The notes under the pieces are model-generated. The model was not told where the DNA came from, did no database searches, and worked only from the letters and a program-made list of their open reading frames with translations. Both the position numbers and the translations under genes were made by a program. Of a DNA stretch of 64,000 bases, positions 53,001 through 62,952 are shown in pieces. The first letter of the stretch is position 1; every line of letters begins with the position of its first letter. The DNA is taken from NCBI GenBank assembly GCA_949358305.1, contig OX442315.1:22966427-23030426 (forward strand). Direction: 5' to 3'. This DNA comes from Strigamia acuminata (Eukaryota; Arthropoda; Chilopoda; Geophilomorpha; Linotaeniidae).

Positions 53001-56000
53001 CGAGATTAAATTTAACCCTTTTTAAATACATCAGTCTTATTTATTCCGAAAAGAACTACGAATTCTTTCCATTCCAAATTTACATTTAAACGAGGTCATC
53101 TTCCAACAGCTAAATACTTCCTCAAGGGCGCTAAGGCTTAAAACATCCATTTTTTTTATTTTTTATTTTTATTCTCCGCCGCCTTCCATTCTTAAATATT
53201 TCAAATCATTTTCCCTTTCATTTCGCAAACAAACGAAATTAACAATTACCTTTCGGAGGAAAATAGGATTTGCTTTCCGCTTTATGAGGCCAGTCTACGA
53301 CTAAAGGACCAAAGCGACGGAAGCTTGCTGTAATTTCCTCTGAAATAGAAATTTTTATTTCATTACTACTCATAAATTTCACCCAGAAAAAAAAATTTAA
53401 TAAATAAAAATTAATTTTTTTAAATGGCAATGGCACGGCACCGTTTACTTACTTTACCTCAAATTCACTCGACTAGTGCGTGCCTCGTGCCTATCTCCAA
53501 CTGTTGATTGCAACCCTTATTTAATCAACAACACATTTTTAGACTTAAAACTAATTTCTTATTTTTCGTTTTACACCCGTTCCCAACAACAAGGTCAAAA
53601 GGACCAAAATGACAAAATCCCAAGACGCTCAAACGTTTGACTATTTCCTAAAATGACCGTTCCTTTGGGCATCATTACCATAATTAGTTTGCAATCCACT
53701 CACAAAGGAGGAAAACACCAAGGAGCAATTTAAACCCATTCAATTCACACAAACTCAACTCAACTCTTCAACAAAAGAAAGACTCAACTTAAAAAAAGGA
53801 AAAAAAAACACGCAAACATTTTACTTGCAAAGAAATCTAATCATCTTATCGTAAAACTCGAATTGGTGTCCTTTACCTTCGTCAATGTCGGGTGGAAGTC
53901 CTCCCACAAACACTTTCCGGGAGTATCTTTCACCCGTATCTGAACTCCCCTGCGAACGGGGTGAACCTCGGGATGGCGAACTCAGAGAGGGTACAGTTTG
54001 ATCGAGATGACCATCTTCTAAAAGGTGGTTGTCGTCGATGCCCGTAAAAAATGGAGACTTGCCTGAAAAATAAACAAATTAATTAATCCTCCTTTATTTA
54101 CAGTCACAAAAATAAAACTCAAAATATTTTATACGCCAACGTCTCAAAAAAATTCCCTTTTCCTTTCATTGATATATATATATATATAAAAAAAAAGAAA
54201 AAAGAAACTCGCGAAGAATTTTTGATTAATATCAAACTCGGACTGTCCTTGCCATTCTTTCATGTCAAGAAATATTGAACTGTGGACTTGGCTCCTAAGC
54301 CTTCCATACCCCCCGGACAGAAAAAGAACTTTGGAGAGCTTTTCTTACGCCCAAAGGATGTTATTCCCCGGAGTGGTCTTCATCCTCAATTTGTTATTCC
54401 ACAAAATACGATTTTACACCCCTTGTTTGATTACGGAATACGACATTGCCCCGAGCTCCTCTTGCACAATTGGACTCTACACCTTCTTCCATTCTTTTTT
54501 TTATTCCTTCCCAAACACCATTCGCGCAGTCTCCATATCAATTTGGCCCACTTTCTTTCTTTATTTTCAACTATTGTTCCGTAATCAATCATTGATAGTA
54601 ATTATAATTATCGGCCCACATTTCCACTCCTTTCACGCAAACTTTCGCATTTAATTCGTTTGTTTTTAAACTTTTCAAGAACCAATTATCTCTACCTATT
54701 AAACAATCCACTAGTGCACCTGCCATTACATAATCTTACACTGTTTACACAGGAATAAAGAGCTAAGAGGAAGTTGTGTACAATGCTATCGGATGAGCCA
54801 GCTTTAAAAATGTAACCTCAATTTTATTCTGGTGCTGCTGGAGAAATCCATTTCACAGTTCCAGGGGAGACTTCCAGCTTGTTATTGCTTTTTTTAAAGG
54901 GAACTTATTGTCAGGATATGGACTTAGAAACTGCCAAACTCACAGACCCGTGTCCTCAACTGTTAAACTTTGCTTCTTTCAATTAGTTTCTCCCTCTTTC
55001 CTTACCCCTCGTATATTCTACATCCAATAAAAAAAAACTTTATATATACATGTACACGTTTAAAGATTTAAATAGCATTTTTATATTTCTTTTTAGAAAA
55101 TAACAAATTTCACATTTAATTTTTTCAAAAACCCCTTCCATTCTTTTCCGTATTTACTTACACAATGTTTCCTAGAATAAATTGCAGCCATGCTCCAAAG
55201 TATTTCAGTCTGCCTACCTTCCAAATCTAACTATAGCCACAAAGTTAATTTTTAGATTGCCTAAACGCTTCCTCCATGTTTTTTTTTTATATTCTATCTA
55301 TGCCCACTAACTTAAAAGGAAAACAATATAAACATCTTTTAAACAAAGTTCCCTCCACAAAATCCCATCAAAACCGAAAGAAAAAAAAGAAAAAACACAC
55401 ATTCCACATTTAACTTCCAGACAGTAAATATTTAAATAAATAGAAACATTTTTTGTACCTCGCCTTCGTCCGAAACCTCGGGCTGCATGAGTGGAAGAAG
55501 TAAAATAGGTTAAGCACAAACAATGTACGTAATAATTCAAATATTAAGACCTTTTTTTATATAAATAATAAATCCAAAACAAGCAAACATCCAGCAACAA
55601 GTGTAAAAACTGAGCTAATCTTTGGACACCACATCCATTCAATCAAAGTAATCACTTACGGTTGTTTCCTCTTACATTTGATTGAAACGTATGGGGAAAG
55701 GAAAAAAAAGAAAAACACCAGGATATTTCTCCCCATTGCGCACACGTTTCTTTTTATTCTTTGTTTTTTTCCCTTGATAAATGATCTAACTATTATTCCC
55801 CAGTACAAGGTCTCGGCTACAAATCAGGAAGATAATATGCCATAAGAATTTACGTCCTGCCGTCTCGTGTCGAAAACCTGCCGCCAATTTAGGATGTTTT
55901 TCTCAACTCTTTATCCCCGAAAAAAAAAATGACCCTATAAATTTATTAAGCCTCTTTAGTTTTCATTTCCCTCGCCCCCCTCCCCGAAAAAAATTCTTTT

Positions 56001-59000
56001 CATATTCAGCAGTGCGTTCAAGAAAAATTACAATAAACTTGTGTCTGTAATAAATGAATAAATAAAAAGTAAAAACGACTCGGCCAACAAATCACTGCAA
56101 AATAAAAACTTGCATCCCCCTCGACAACAACAAAAACGTGCAAGCAAATTTTTCTCTTTTTAACAAATTAAAAATTAAGGGAGTAAAAAATATCTCTTAC
56201 CATGCAAATTCACTAAGGATTGCAGAGCATTTACATTGCAGTTGGTAACATCTAAAAATAAACAAAACCAAATAGAAAACTAAAATAAAATTTTTTATTT
56301 TTCTCTAGTTTAAATTTAAATTAAATGGAGTAAAACAGACACAAATTTTTTTCTTCATACGTCAAGCCCAAATTAACTCAGCCAGCCTAGCCATTATCAT
56401 TAATTAATAAATCATACCTACTCCATCCAAATGAACGGATTTCTTATTATCACAATGCATTAATGCTTGTGTTTTATTATCTTTAATGCAAGCCTGTTTA
56501 CGCTTGTGCACCATTTCCTCACACGCTAATGGCGGTTTCACCCATTTTAACAAGATCTGGGCGGACACTGCGAGGCCTCAAAGTCCCTCCCAATTCCTCG
56601 CCAATTGTGGAAATGAAAAAGAAACCAGGAAGTACTATCCGACACAAACACAGGCAACATCGAAACAACAACCTACTTTCCTTCCCTTCATTTTTTTTTA
56701 TAGTCTATCTTTTGAATTTTAAGAGAAAAACAAACCTCAAAAAAAAAAAAAAAATTTAAATCAAAAATGAATAAATTCCTCCTATTGTAGCAGTGAAATA
56801 ATAGCTATTACGCCTTAGATAATTCTTAGAAATAATAAACGACCTTGCACAATCTACTTTATTATTAACTAGTCTTTTCAAGCATTTGCTACAGCAGGCT
56901 CGGCTTTCTTCCGGCTGTACTACGACCCAATTAATTCAACCATTCAATCAGCTGATCAAGCTATTCAAACCGTAATCAAACATTTTATTTTCCAACAGGC
57001 CGCGAATTTCAATACCTAACCGCCCACCTTTATTGGAAAATAAATTGTCATCCAAACAAAAAGCAAATGATACACTTCATATCATCATAATAATGTACTG
57101 CGCACAAAAAACTCGAATAATACATTACATTACTTTTTTTTTTATACTTTTACATAACAAGTCGCTTTATCGCCTCACCTTTCAAATGTTCTTGGTTATC
57201 ACCAGCCGACCGCATGATGTCGTTCAGATAATGTTCCAACCCAGACAGTCGCATTGTGTCCAAGGGACTCGAGTTGTTAGTTATATGTCGATCCTATAAA
57301 GAAAAGAACAAAAAACAGCGCAATAAATAATTTTTCCACTCTTTTAAATTTTATACCGCACTGCAACAATTTGCCGACACACTAAAAGAGATAAATCTAT
57401 CGAACCAAAGGTTAACACAGTCGTCCAAATCAGAGTCCAATTCATCCCCTTCCTTACGTTCATTACAAATTTCTCCACATTTGTTTACATTTAACGGTCA
57501 AGTTTCTGCACTGCTGACACAATCAATGCTCATTATAAATTTCACTTACATTTTCTCCGATCGTTACCCATGCTTGATTAATGGCGTAACAATGGCCATT
57601 TATTAACCATTTCTTTCAACCAATCATGTCGCACACCGCATTTCTCACAATGCTGCAGTAAGAAATTAAAAACTACTCCACAAACTAATTTACAACCTCT
57701 TAATTAAACACCCAACCAAAAATAAAAATATTCCATCATTTTCATCTGTCCTATTACCATCATGGATATTTCATTAATTACCATCACAAATTAAATTACC
57801 AAACTAATCGATGAAATTCGAAGAGAAAAATGAGACTCATTTCAAGTCAGCAGAGCGAAACATGACTTAATAACCAAGAGAAAAGAAATCAAATCAAATA
57901 AATTTGTAGATCCCTTAATCCTGATGATAAACGGTTTTTTTTTTTAAAAATATATATAAAATAAACAAAACCGAAAGTAACAAATCAAAAATTCACTTAA
58001 ACTAGACACAAATGACACAATAGTTAGTTAAATTTAATTTACCTGTCTAAATTGCTGCATATCCATAACTGAGTGCAGCAACTGTGTCTGCAACCAAAAT
58101 GTCAATCATGTACTTCATTTCATATATAAATTATAAACAATTTATCAATTTGTTTTACAACCCTTTCTTCGCAACCAACAAATTTCGCTTGACCCAACCA
58201 TTTAAAAACAAATAAACATTAAATGTTACAACTTTCAAACACATAATACAGTGTTACATAACAGACAAGACAGAAAAGACCCGAACCTTAATTAATTTTC
58301 CCATTACAACGACACAGTAATCTTCTTGATGAATTTACCGTGTCTTTTTACTTTTTAACCACTTGGGTTCAAAATTAACAACTATAAAATTGCTTCCCAC
58401 GCGAGATGTTTTAATGCTAAGTATAATTTTTTTTTAAATTTTTCCCCCCCAAAAAAAAAAATAAATTAAAAAAAAAAAAAATAACTCAATCAATTTAATT
58501 GAGTCTCCTGGAGGGAACGATTTTTGACTTAAAAATAAGATTCAATTACGCTTCCACCATTACAAAATCGTTGCTGGCCCCCTTTCCCAAGTTTTAAGCA
58601 AATTAATTCACTCATTGGACTCACCAAACCACATTTGCGCGCTTGCGTGAACAAGATGCTCCCCTAAATTTCTGATCAATTTACTTAAACAACTCGCCTT
58701 TAACTCGACCAATATTTTCTTCTTTTACAACATCCAAACATCTGGACGTTTACCCTAATAACACGCCACATGTGTTTTCATCCATTTTCAAAACTAAAAA
58801 CCTTTTTTCCTCCAATTTTTAATTTAAAGTTAAGAAGGAAAAAAAAATGGGGCGAAAATTAGAGAATTATTATTCTGTCAATACTCATATTTCCATTTCC
58901 CACCACACCCTTTCTAAAAATAAACCGAAAAAAAGGAGAGAAAAAAATGAAACCAAGTCAATAATAATAATAAAAAAAAATTAAGTCTTCATAAAACGAA

Positions 59001-61782
59001 CTATATTTAACACTTTAGATTCTTAAATGCAGAAAACATTTTGTATTTAGAGAAAATTCATAGTCTACTTCCTGCCTCTCAAATTTCTGGTTGAAAAAAA
59101 CGAAATTTGGGGGCAGGATGAAGAGATAGAGTATAAATTTTCTCTAAGCAATATTTCATCGTACAAACTCGTTTCATTTAAACTAATCACTTTAATGTGG
59201 CACAAAAAACCATTACACAACATCTCACACTCATCAAACTGTAATCAAGCGTGTTCCCCAATACATTTCAAGACCAACCAACTCACGTGTTGTTTACGAA
59301 GCAACAAAAAAAAAAGCTCAAGTGTCTAATTCTAATTTTATATTTCACAACCTGTCTGTTAAATAGAAAAATAAAAACCCTCGTACCCTCACTAAATATA
59401 GAACACTACCAAAACAAACATGTTCGCACCATTTTTTTTTATAAAAAGCAAAAATAAAAAAAAATTCATTTTTTCCCCTCAAATTAAACTAAATTACGCA
59501 ATTAACCCCCATCAGTTTAACGTCTGCTTCTCCGCATACCAGAGTGCACCAGAGCAGCCTACATTTCGAACCCCCGAAAACAAATTTCAAAAAAAAAAAA
59601 TATTTTTTTAAAAAAAAATTCCGATTTCTTCCATTTAGTCCTATTTCGCATTTTCTAATTACCATCCACATTCATCCTATTGCCTGTGTAATTACGATAA
59701 GAAATATCAAGCCATGACCTTTAAACCACAGATCACATGATCGCGAGTAACACAACACACTATGCACTCTGTATAATAGAATCAACAAGCACATTATGCC
59801 CAGGCAAACTCCACCAAGAAAATAGGTTTATAATTTTCCAGAAAAAATAAAAACAACGAGAACAAGCAACAACAACATCAACAATTATTTATACGTACGA
59901 CGTATATGAATATACGCAACATCCATCCAAATCCCCCAAAAAAACATACTTTCTTGCCTGGTTTCCTTTATAGTCCTTCCAAACAAGCCGCTTTCAAATT
60001 CCTTCCTTCCTTTAAAATTGATCTTGGAATTTTAATGTTCCAAAACAACACACAAACACGTGACCTGATACAGTACAGCACGTGCACAAAAGGCGTAGAA
60101 ATACAAATAGGCATCAGATTTCAATGGACACCAACAAACATACAGTACACATGCACGAACACGAATTCGAATTCTTTTTTTCGTAATTTTTTTTTTAGAT
60201 TTTTCAAATTACGGTAATTTTTTTTATCATAAATAAATGACAAATTTAGACAAGTTTGACCCGAAAGATCTTAGGATGATCTTTATAAATAGTCGAATAG
60301 CAAAAGTGTTACATCACACGTTATTTTTTTTTTGCTTCTCATTCAAGAGGTAGGAGGAAAAGACGATCAATAAAGCGAGACACGCCAAATAGTAGGCCAA
60401 ATGCGTACGTTGAGTTAAGCCTTATGCAGCAAACTGTCTCGAATAAAAATCGTAAAAAGAAGAAAAGTTGAAAGATATCCTTAATTTTTATCGCTTTTTA
60501 TTCATTTGATTACTCAATGGCGAGCATTATGTAATTCTACTTGGCACAATTTCGCGACATCTCCCTTGTTTGAGTAGGGACGAATGTCATCCTCATTATA
60601 TAAATGTAAATTTTTGAAATAAAAATAGAAGTAAAAGAAGAAAAAAAAAGCAATAAAATAAAATAGAAACGAAAAACGAAAAGAAAAGAAAATATAAATA
60701 TTTCGTTTAGATCACAAGAGCTTTATTTGAAACAGTGTATTTTATATTTTATAAATGAAGGTGGGAATGCAAAGATGTAGGTTAAAAAAAAGGTGACATA
60801 CCTGAATAGGCAAGAGCGTATTCGTATCCCGATTATCTTCCACGTTGCTGATTTCGAACGTAGGATTGGAGGAGCCGACGGCGTGTGGGAAATTTTTGCT
60901 AGGTAAAGAGGTGCTCCTGCGGAATTTGGACGGGGATATCGCAATCGACTGTTGTTGACTAGTAGAGCCGCTTTTCTTCATGGGTGAAATGGGGTTTAAA
61001 TTTGGCACGTTCCGTCGCTGCTGCACGCTATTCCAAGGAGAGTGCGAGTTGGGCGGCGGCGGCTGCTGCTGCTGCTGCGGCTGCGGCGCGGGTGCTGGCG
61101 CTTGCGCCGACCATGTCGACTGCTGCGGATTACTCCAGCTCGAGTATGTTTTCGAATTGTTAGCAGCGGCGGGCATGAATAGATTGGTTTGATGATGCCT
61201 CGTGTGAGGAAAATTGTGAGTTGCTGTAATGGCTCGTCTTTGAGGCTGCGGTTGCGGCTGTTGAGGTATTGTGATTTGAGGTCCTAAGTTTGTGTTAAAT
61301 AAAGGGTTGGGCGCCGGCGCAAAGTTTTGAAAAGTAAGCGTACCATTCATCGCTGGAATCCCCTGAATAAAAGTATCCTCAGCGCTAGCCGTCGACCAGA
61401 AACTTTGATTTGTAGACGTAATGGCTGCACTACACGGTGGTTCCGAAAAGGCCAGCTGTAATGGCGACGTCCCAGCTGGTGGGTTTGCGGCTTCAATTTT
61501 CTTGTTATCTTGGGTCACTGGGCTATTTTCGTCCTCCGTCGCTTTACGTGGCCCATACTCACTACTCAGTTCGGCATTTGTCTCTGTGCTAGGAGAAAGC
61601 TGCTGCTGCTGCTGCTGCTGCTGCTGTTTAACCGTGCAAGCTTTGTCAAGCAGCAATTCATCTTGCATTGTACGTGGAATGGGTTCAGGAAAAAACAGAG
61701 ATGCGTTGCTCGTATTTTGATGGAAATCAGCGGGCGAAAGTGCTCGAACGTTTGAATTCACGCCGAAATTATAATCCCCCAT
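49821..61782 (-). CDS. CPEB2/3/4 (orb2): CPEB2/3/4-class cytoplasmic polyadenylation element-binding protein, complete gene (11 coding exons)
   Basis: This gene encodes a sequence-specific mRNA-binding translational regulator that acts in cytoplasmic RNP granules and, in relatives, at synapses. Joined exons (61782-60802, 58087-58043, 57293-57179, 56251-56201, 55482-55459, 54062-53877, 53339-53250, 52936-52818, 51962-51848, 51751-51570, 50048-49821) give 2136 nt, or 711 residues, close to human CPEB4 (729). All introns are GT-AG and phases agree at every junction. Residues 1-400 are low complexity with polyQ. RRM1 is about 455-545, with RNP2 KVFVGGLP and RNP1 KGYAFLLF. RRM2 is about 562-640, with RNP2 TVFVGGVP and RNP1 KGAGRVAF. 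A ZZ-type zinc finger (649-692) ends the protein. The start is supported by an in-frame TAA 12 nt upstream and G at +4. The CPEB1 class is excluded because the RRM and ZZ sequence is nearly identical to CPEB2-4. The introns hold only AT-rich unique sequence and homopolymer runs; the largest is 58088-60801. Confidence 0.97.
51570..51751 (-). CDS. CPEB2/3/4 (orb2): CPEB exon 10: RRM2 body
   Basis: A 182-nt exon, phase 1 to 0. It encodes VELAMIMDRLYGGVCYAGID, then the RNP1 region KGAGRVAFSNQQSYIAAI and FVQLQHGDIDKR. It is almost identical to the vertebrate sequence. The donor is gtgagta. Confidence 0.98.
51848..51962 (-). CDS. CPEB2/3/4 (orb2): CPEB exon 9: inter-RRM linker and start of RRM2
   Basis: A 115-nt exon, phase 0 to 1. 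It encodes VQIRPWRLSDADFVLDGS, then LPLDPRKTVFVGGVPRPLKA with RNP2 of RRM2. The donor is gtaagga, and the 96-bp intron that follows is the shortest in the gene. Confidence 0.98.
52818..52936 (-). CDS. CPEB2/3/4 (orb2): CPEB exon 8: RRM1 end
   Basis: A 119-nt exon, phase 1 to 0. It encodes GYAFLLFQDESSVQNLIDAC, IQDDDKLYLCVSS and PTIKDKP, which includes RNP1 of RRM1. The donor is gtaagtt. Confidence 0.98.
53250..53339 (-). CDS. CPEB2/3/4 (orb2): CPEB exon 7: RRM1 middle
   Basis: A 90-nt exon, phase 1 to 1, encoding EITASFRRFGPLVVDWPHKA and ESKSYFPPK. This is essentially invariant across CPEB2-4 proteins. The donor is gtaattg. Confidence 0.98.
53877..54062 (-). CDS. CPEB2/3/4 (orb2): CPEB exon 6: linker and start of RRM1
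   Basis: A 186-nt exon, phase 1 to 1. It encodes GKSPFFTGIDDNHLLEDGH, a Ser-rich linker (SLSSPSRGSPRSQGSSDTG), and then ERYSRKVFVGGLPPDIDE, which carries RNP2 of RRM1. The donor is gtaaagg. The FF..IDD..L.DGH.DQ pattern matches vertebrate CPEB4. Confidence 0.97.
55459..55482 (-). CDS. CPEB2/3/4 (orb2): CPEB exon 5: 24-nt microexon, counterpart of vertebrate CPEB4 microexon 4
   Basis: The 24-nt exon (phase 1 to 1) encodes ARGFGRRRG with its split codons. It aligns with the SYGRRRG peptide encoded by the 24-nt neuronal microexon of vertebrate CPEB2-4. The acceptor is catgcag and the donor gtacaaa. Together with the next exon it builds RRRGKS, a basophilic-kinase-type site, against RRRGRS in vertebrates. 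Skipping the exon would remove all three arginines. Confidence 0.92.
55660..55668 (-). CDS. CPEB2/3/4 (orb2): Candidate 9-nt CPEB microexon (optional)
   Basis: The nine bases GAAACAACC sit between an acceptor ending gtaagag and the full-consensus donor gtaagtg. A pyrimidine tract of about 20 bases (ttttctttttttt then cctttcccc) lies 20-50 nt upstream. In the surrounding phase (1 to 1) it would insert Gly-Asn-Asn and change the next codon from Ala to Pro, leaving the frame intact. The next AG upstream would give an 11-nt exon that shifts the frame. No homologous vertebrate exon is known to me; transcript support is required. Confidence 0.4.
56201..56251 (-). CDS. CPEB2/3/4 (orb2): CPEB exon 4: 51-nt symmetric exon, counterpart of vertebrate CPEB4 exon 3
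   Basis: The exon is 51 nt, phase 1 on both sides, encoding VTNCNVNALQSLVNLH plus split codons. The acceptor is atttttag and the donor gtaagag. Its size, phase and position equal those of the alternatively spliced 51-nt (17-residue) exon 3 of vertebrate CPEB4, although the peptide is only loosely similar. It is probably skippable without a frame change. Confidence 0.88.
57179..57293 (-). CDS. CPEB2/3/4 (orb2): CPEB exon 3
   Basis: This 115-nt exon (phase 0 in, phase 1 out) encodes DRHITNNSSPLDTMRLSGLE then HYLNDIMRSAGDNQEHLK. It aligns with the vertebrate CPEB4 segment DRSRMYDSLNMHSLENSL and the following DIMRAEHDPLKG, sharing the LE..L.DIMR core. The donor is gtgaggc. Confidence 0.94.
58043..58087 (-). 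CDS. CPEB2/3/4 (orb2): CPEB exon 2: 45-nt small exon
   Basis: Fifteen codons, TQLLHSVMDMQQFRQ, phase 0 on both sides. It lies between ttggttgcag and gtaaattaa. It joins LLPIQ of exon 1 to DRHITNN of exon 3. In vertebrates this position holds a longer, unrelated-looking linker, and the 45-nt symmetric size would let the exon be skipped without a frame change. It was found by phase and splice-site reading, not by similarity, so its constitutive use is less certain than the RRM exons. Confidence 0.8.
60802..61782 (-). CDS. CPEB2/3/4 (orb2): CPEB exon 1: start codon and low-complexity N-terminal region
   Basis: The exon carries codons 1-327 and ends in phase 0 before the donor gtatgtc. It has a pure CAG-encoded Q9 run at residues 53-61 and Pro/Gln alternations near residues 170-185 and 230-245. 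The C-terminal part contains SPMKKSGS, SPSKFRRSTSLPSK and the block NRDTNTLLPIQ, which is shared with vertebrate CPEB2-4. Gln/Asn-rich N-termini in this class (Orb2, CPEB3) can form amyloid-like oligomers. Whether this one does is inference. Confidence 0.96.
61600..61626 (-). repeat. Pure (CAG)9 trinucleotide repeat coding for polyglutamine
   Basis: Nine uninterrupted CAG codons inside CPEB exon 1 encode Q53-Q61. The absence of CAA interruptions makes the tract prone to length change. It lies between VK and LSPST. Confidence 0.97.
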
Positions 61783-62342
61783 TAGACGTCGTTAATAAAT
61801 AGGTTTTTGCTCACAATTTTTCCTGAGTTCAGGGGGAGGGTTTCGTAACCAATCAAAGCCTTGTACCCGAGGAGCCACGTCCGCTTCCTCGGCAGCACAG
61901 AATGCAAACAACCGCGTATAGATCTCGCCAATTTTATCGCAAGTCACTCGGCAGTTTCACGACGCCCCGAATGCCACAGCGCACCTGCTCAAACCGCGTG
62001 GCATCTCACTCGCTCCTATTTACAAGCCTGATAAATAACACCGGCTATTTACACTTTTTCGCAATTCAATTTACGTTCTCGGCAGCTGGATTCTTCCTTT
62101 TCAGACCCGAGAAGCGAATTTGCACCAAACCACTTTGGTTGGAAATTTTTTTTAAAAAATTTCAAATTCCGGCTTCGCTACTGCTCGAATAATGTTCCAA
62201 AATTATCTCGACCGTTCTTTACGGACACTCCGTATTTTTTTTCGACTGAATTCGATGAATTCCGTATCGAAAAATGCAACACACTTGCACGTATCGAATT
62301 AAATGCAGCCGGCCATCATGGGGAAGACTTGAAACTGTCGTT

Positions 62343-62354
62343 AGCGCATGCGCT
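62343..62354. promoter_or_regulatory. NRF1-like palindrome AGCGCATGCGCT
   Basis: A perfect 12-bp palindrome containing the GCGCATGCGC core recognised by NRF1, a factor known for driving nuclear genes of mitochondrial function. It lies 552 bp upstream of the MARCHF5 start codon and 561 bp upstream of the CPEB start. Confidence 0.5.
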
Positions 62355-62773
62355 GTTCCATCAAAGCGTGTCGTCTGCGCACGGGCACTACCGGTATCTA
62401 AAATTCATCGCGGAACAAAATGCTCGATCATTTCTCTTCAACAGATTTCTTCCGTTAATCAATATTTTTATCTTCCGAGATAGTACAATTTCTAATCTAA
62501 ATAAAATTCAATAATAAAAAATAAAAAATGTCTAAATTTTCTCAAATTACAAGAACATTGGGCAACATCCTCGAACACGCGTCAAAAAATCCCGAATTTC
62601 AGGAGATACAAATACAACGTACTTAACCTATAGTAAAAACATTCCTTTTACGTAATGTAAGCAAACAACAAATTACGTAATAAAACGCTGCAACGTTAAG
62701 ATGTCAAGGACGCTCATGCTTGCGGCATCGCATCCTAGATGTCACCACAAAGCGAGATCCCATCGAACGCTAT

Positions 62774-62782
62774 ACTTCCGGT
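62774..62782. promoter_or_regulatory. ETS/GABP-like site ACTTCCGGT
   Basis: The reverse complement ACCGGAAGT is the classic ETS/GABP core. It lies 124 bp upstream of the MARCHF5 start codon, a usual distance for a TATA-less start site. Confidence 0.5.
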
Positions 62783-62905
62783 AAAAATCCTCTCCATCGT
62801 ATTGTAATTCTTAAAAAGATTTCAGAATGAAATACTTGAAATTTTAAGTACACCGATATTCAGGATGGATGAGAGGCACTTGAAAATTAACTTACGCTAG
62901 AAAAT

Positions 62906-62952
62906 ATGATGGAACGCATAGAATCATCTCAAGCAGCTGAATCTGAAGAAAG
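62906..62952 (+). CDS. MARCHF5: MARCHF5 exon 1 with GC donor
   Basis: Encodes MMERIESSQAAESEE plus two bases of a split Arg codon. The only junction that keeps the frame into exon 2 is AAAG/gcaagc, a GC-AG intron whose flanks fit the GC-donor consensus AG/GCAAG. The 15-residue N-terminus is similar in length to the human one (12 residues before RSCWVC). Confidence 0.85.

Larger units (their letters stand above)
61783..62905. promoter_or_regulatory. Divergent promoter region between CPEB and MARCHF5
   Basis: This 1.1 kb holds both 5' UTRs and presumably a shared or back-to-back promoter. It is richer in GC and CpG than its surroundings between 61783 and 62400. Visible motifs are a CCAAT box at 61849-61853, the 12-bp NRF1-like palindrome at 62343-62354 and an ETS/GABP-like site at 62774-62782. 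No TATA box is obvious at a useful position. No other gene is visible here; the ORFs in the interval are short. Confidence 0.7.

Noticed and set aside
54262-54654. 130-codon plus-strand open frame
   Set aside because: It lies in a CPEB intron, is rich in Phe/Leu/Ser as expected from T-rich DNA, has no domain and overlaps another open frame.
60742-60801. Continuation of the exon 1 frame into VCHLFFNLHLCI
   Set aside because: It is past the gtatgtc donor; CPEB homology ends at LLPIQ.
61421-61755. Two plus-strand open frames with poly-Cys/poly-Leu runs
   Set aside because: These are antisense readings of the CAG repeat and Q/P-rich sequence in CPEB exon 1.
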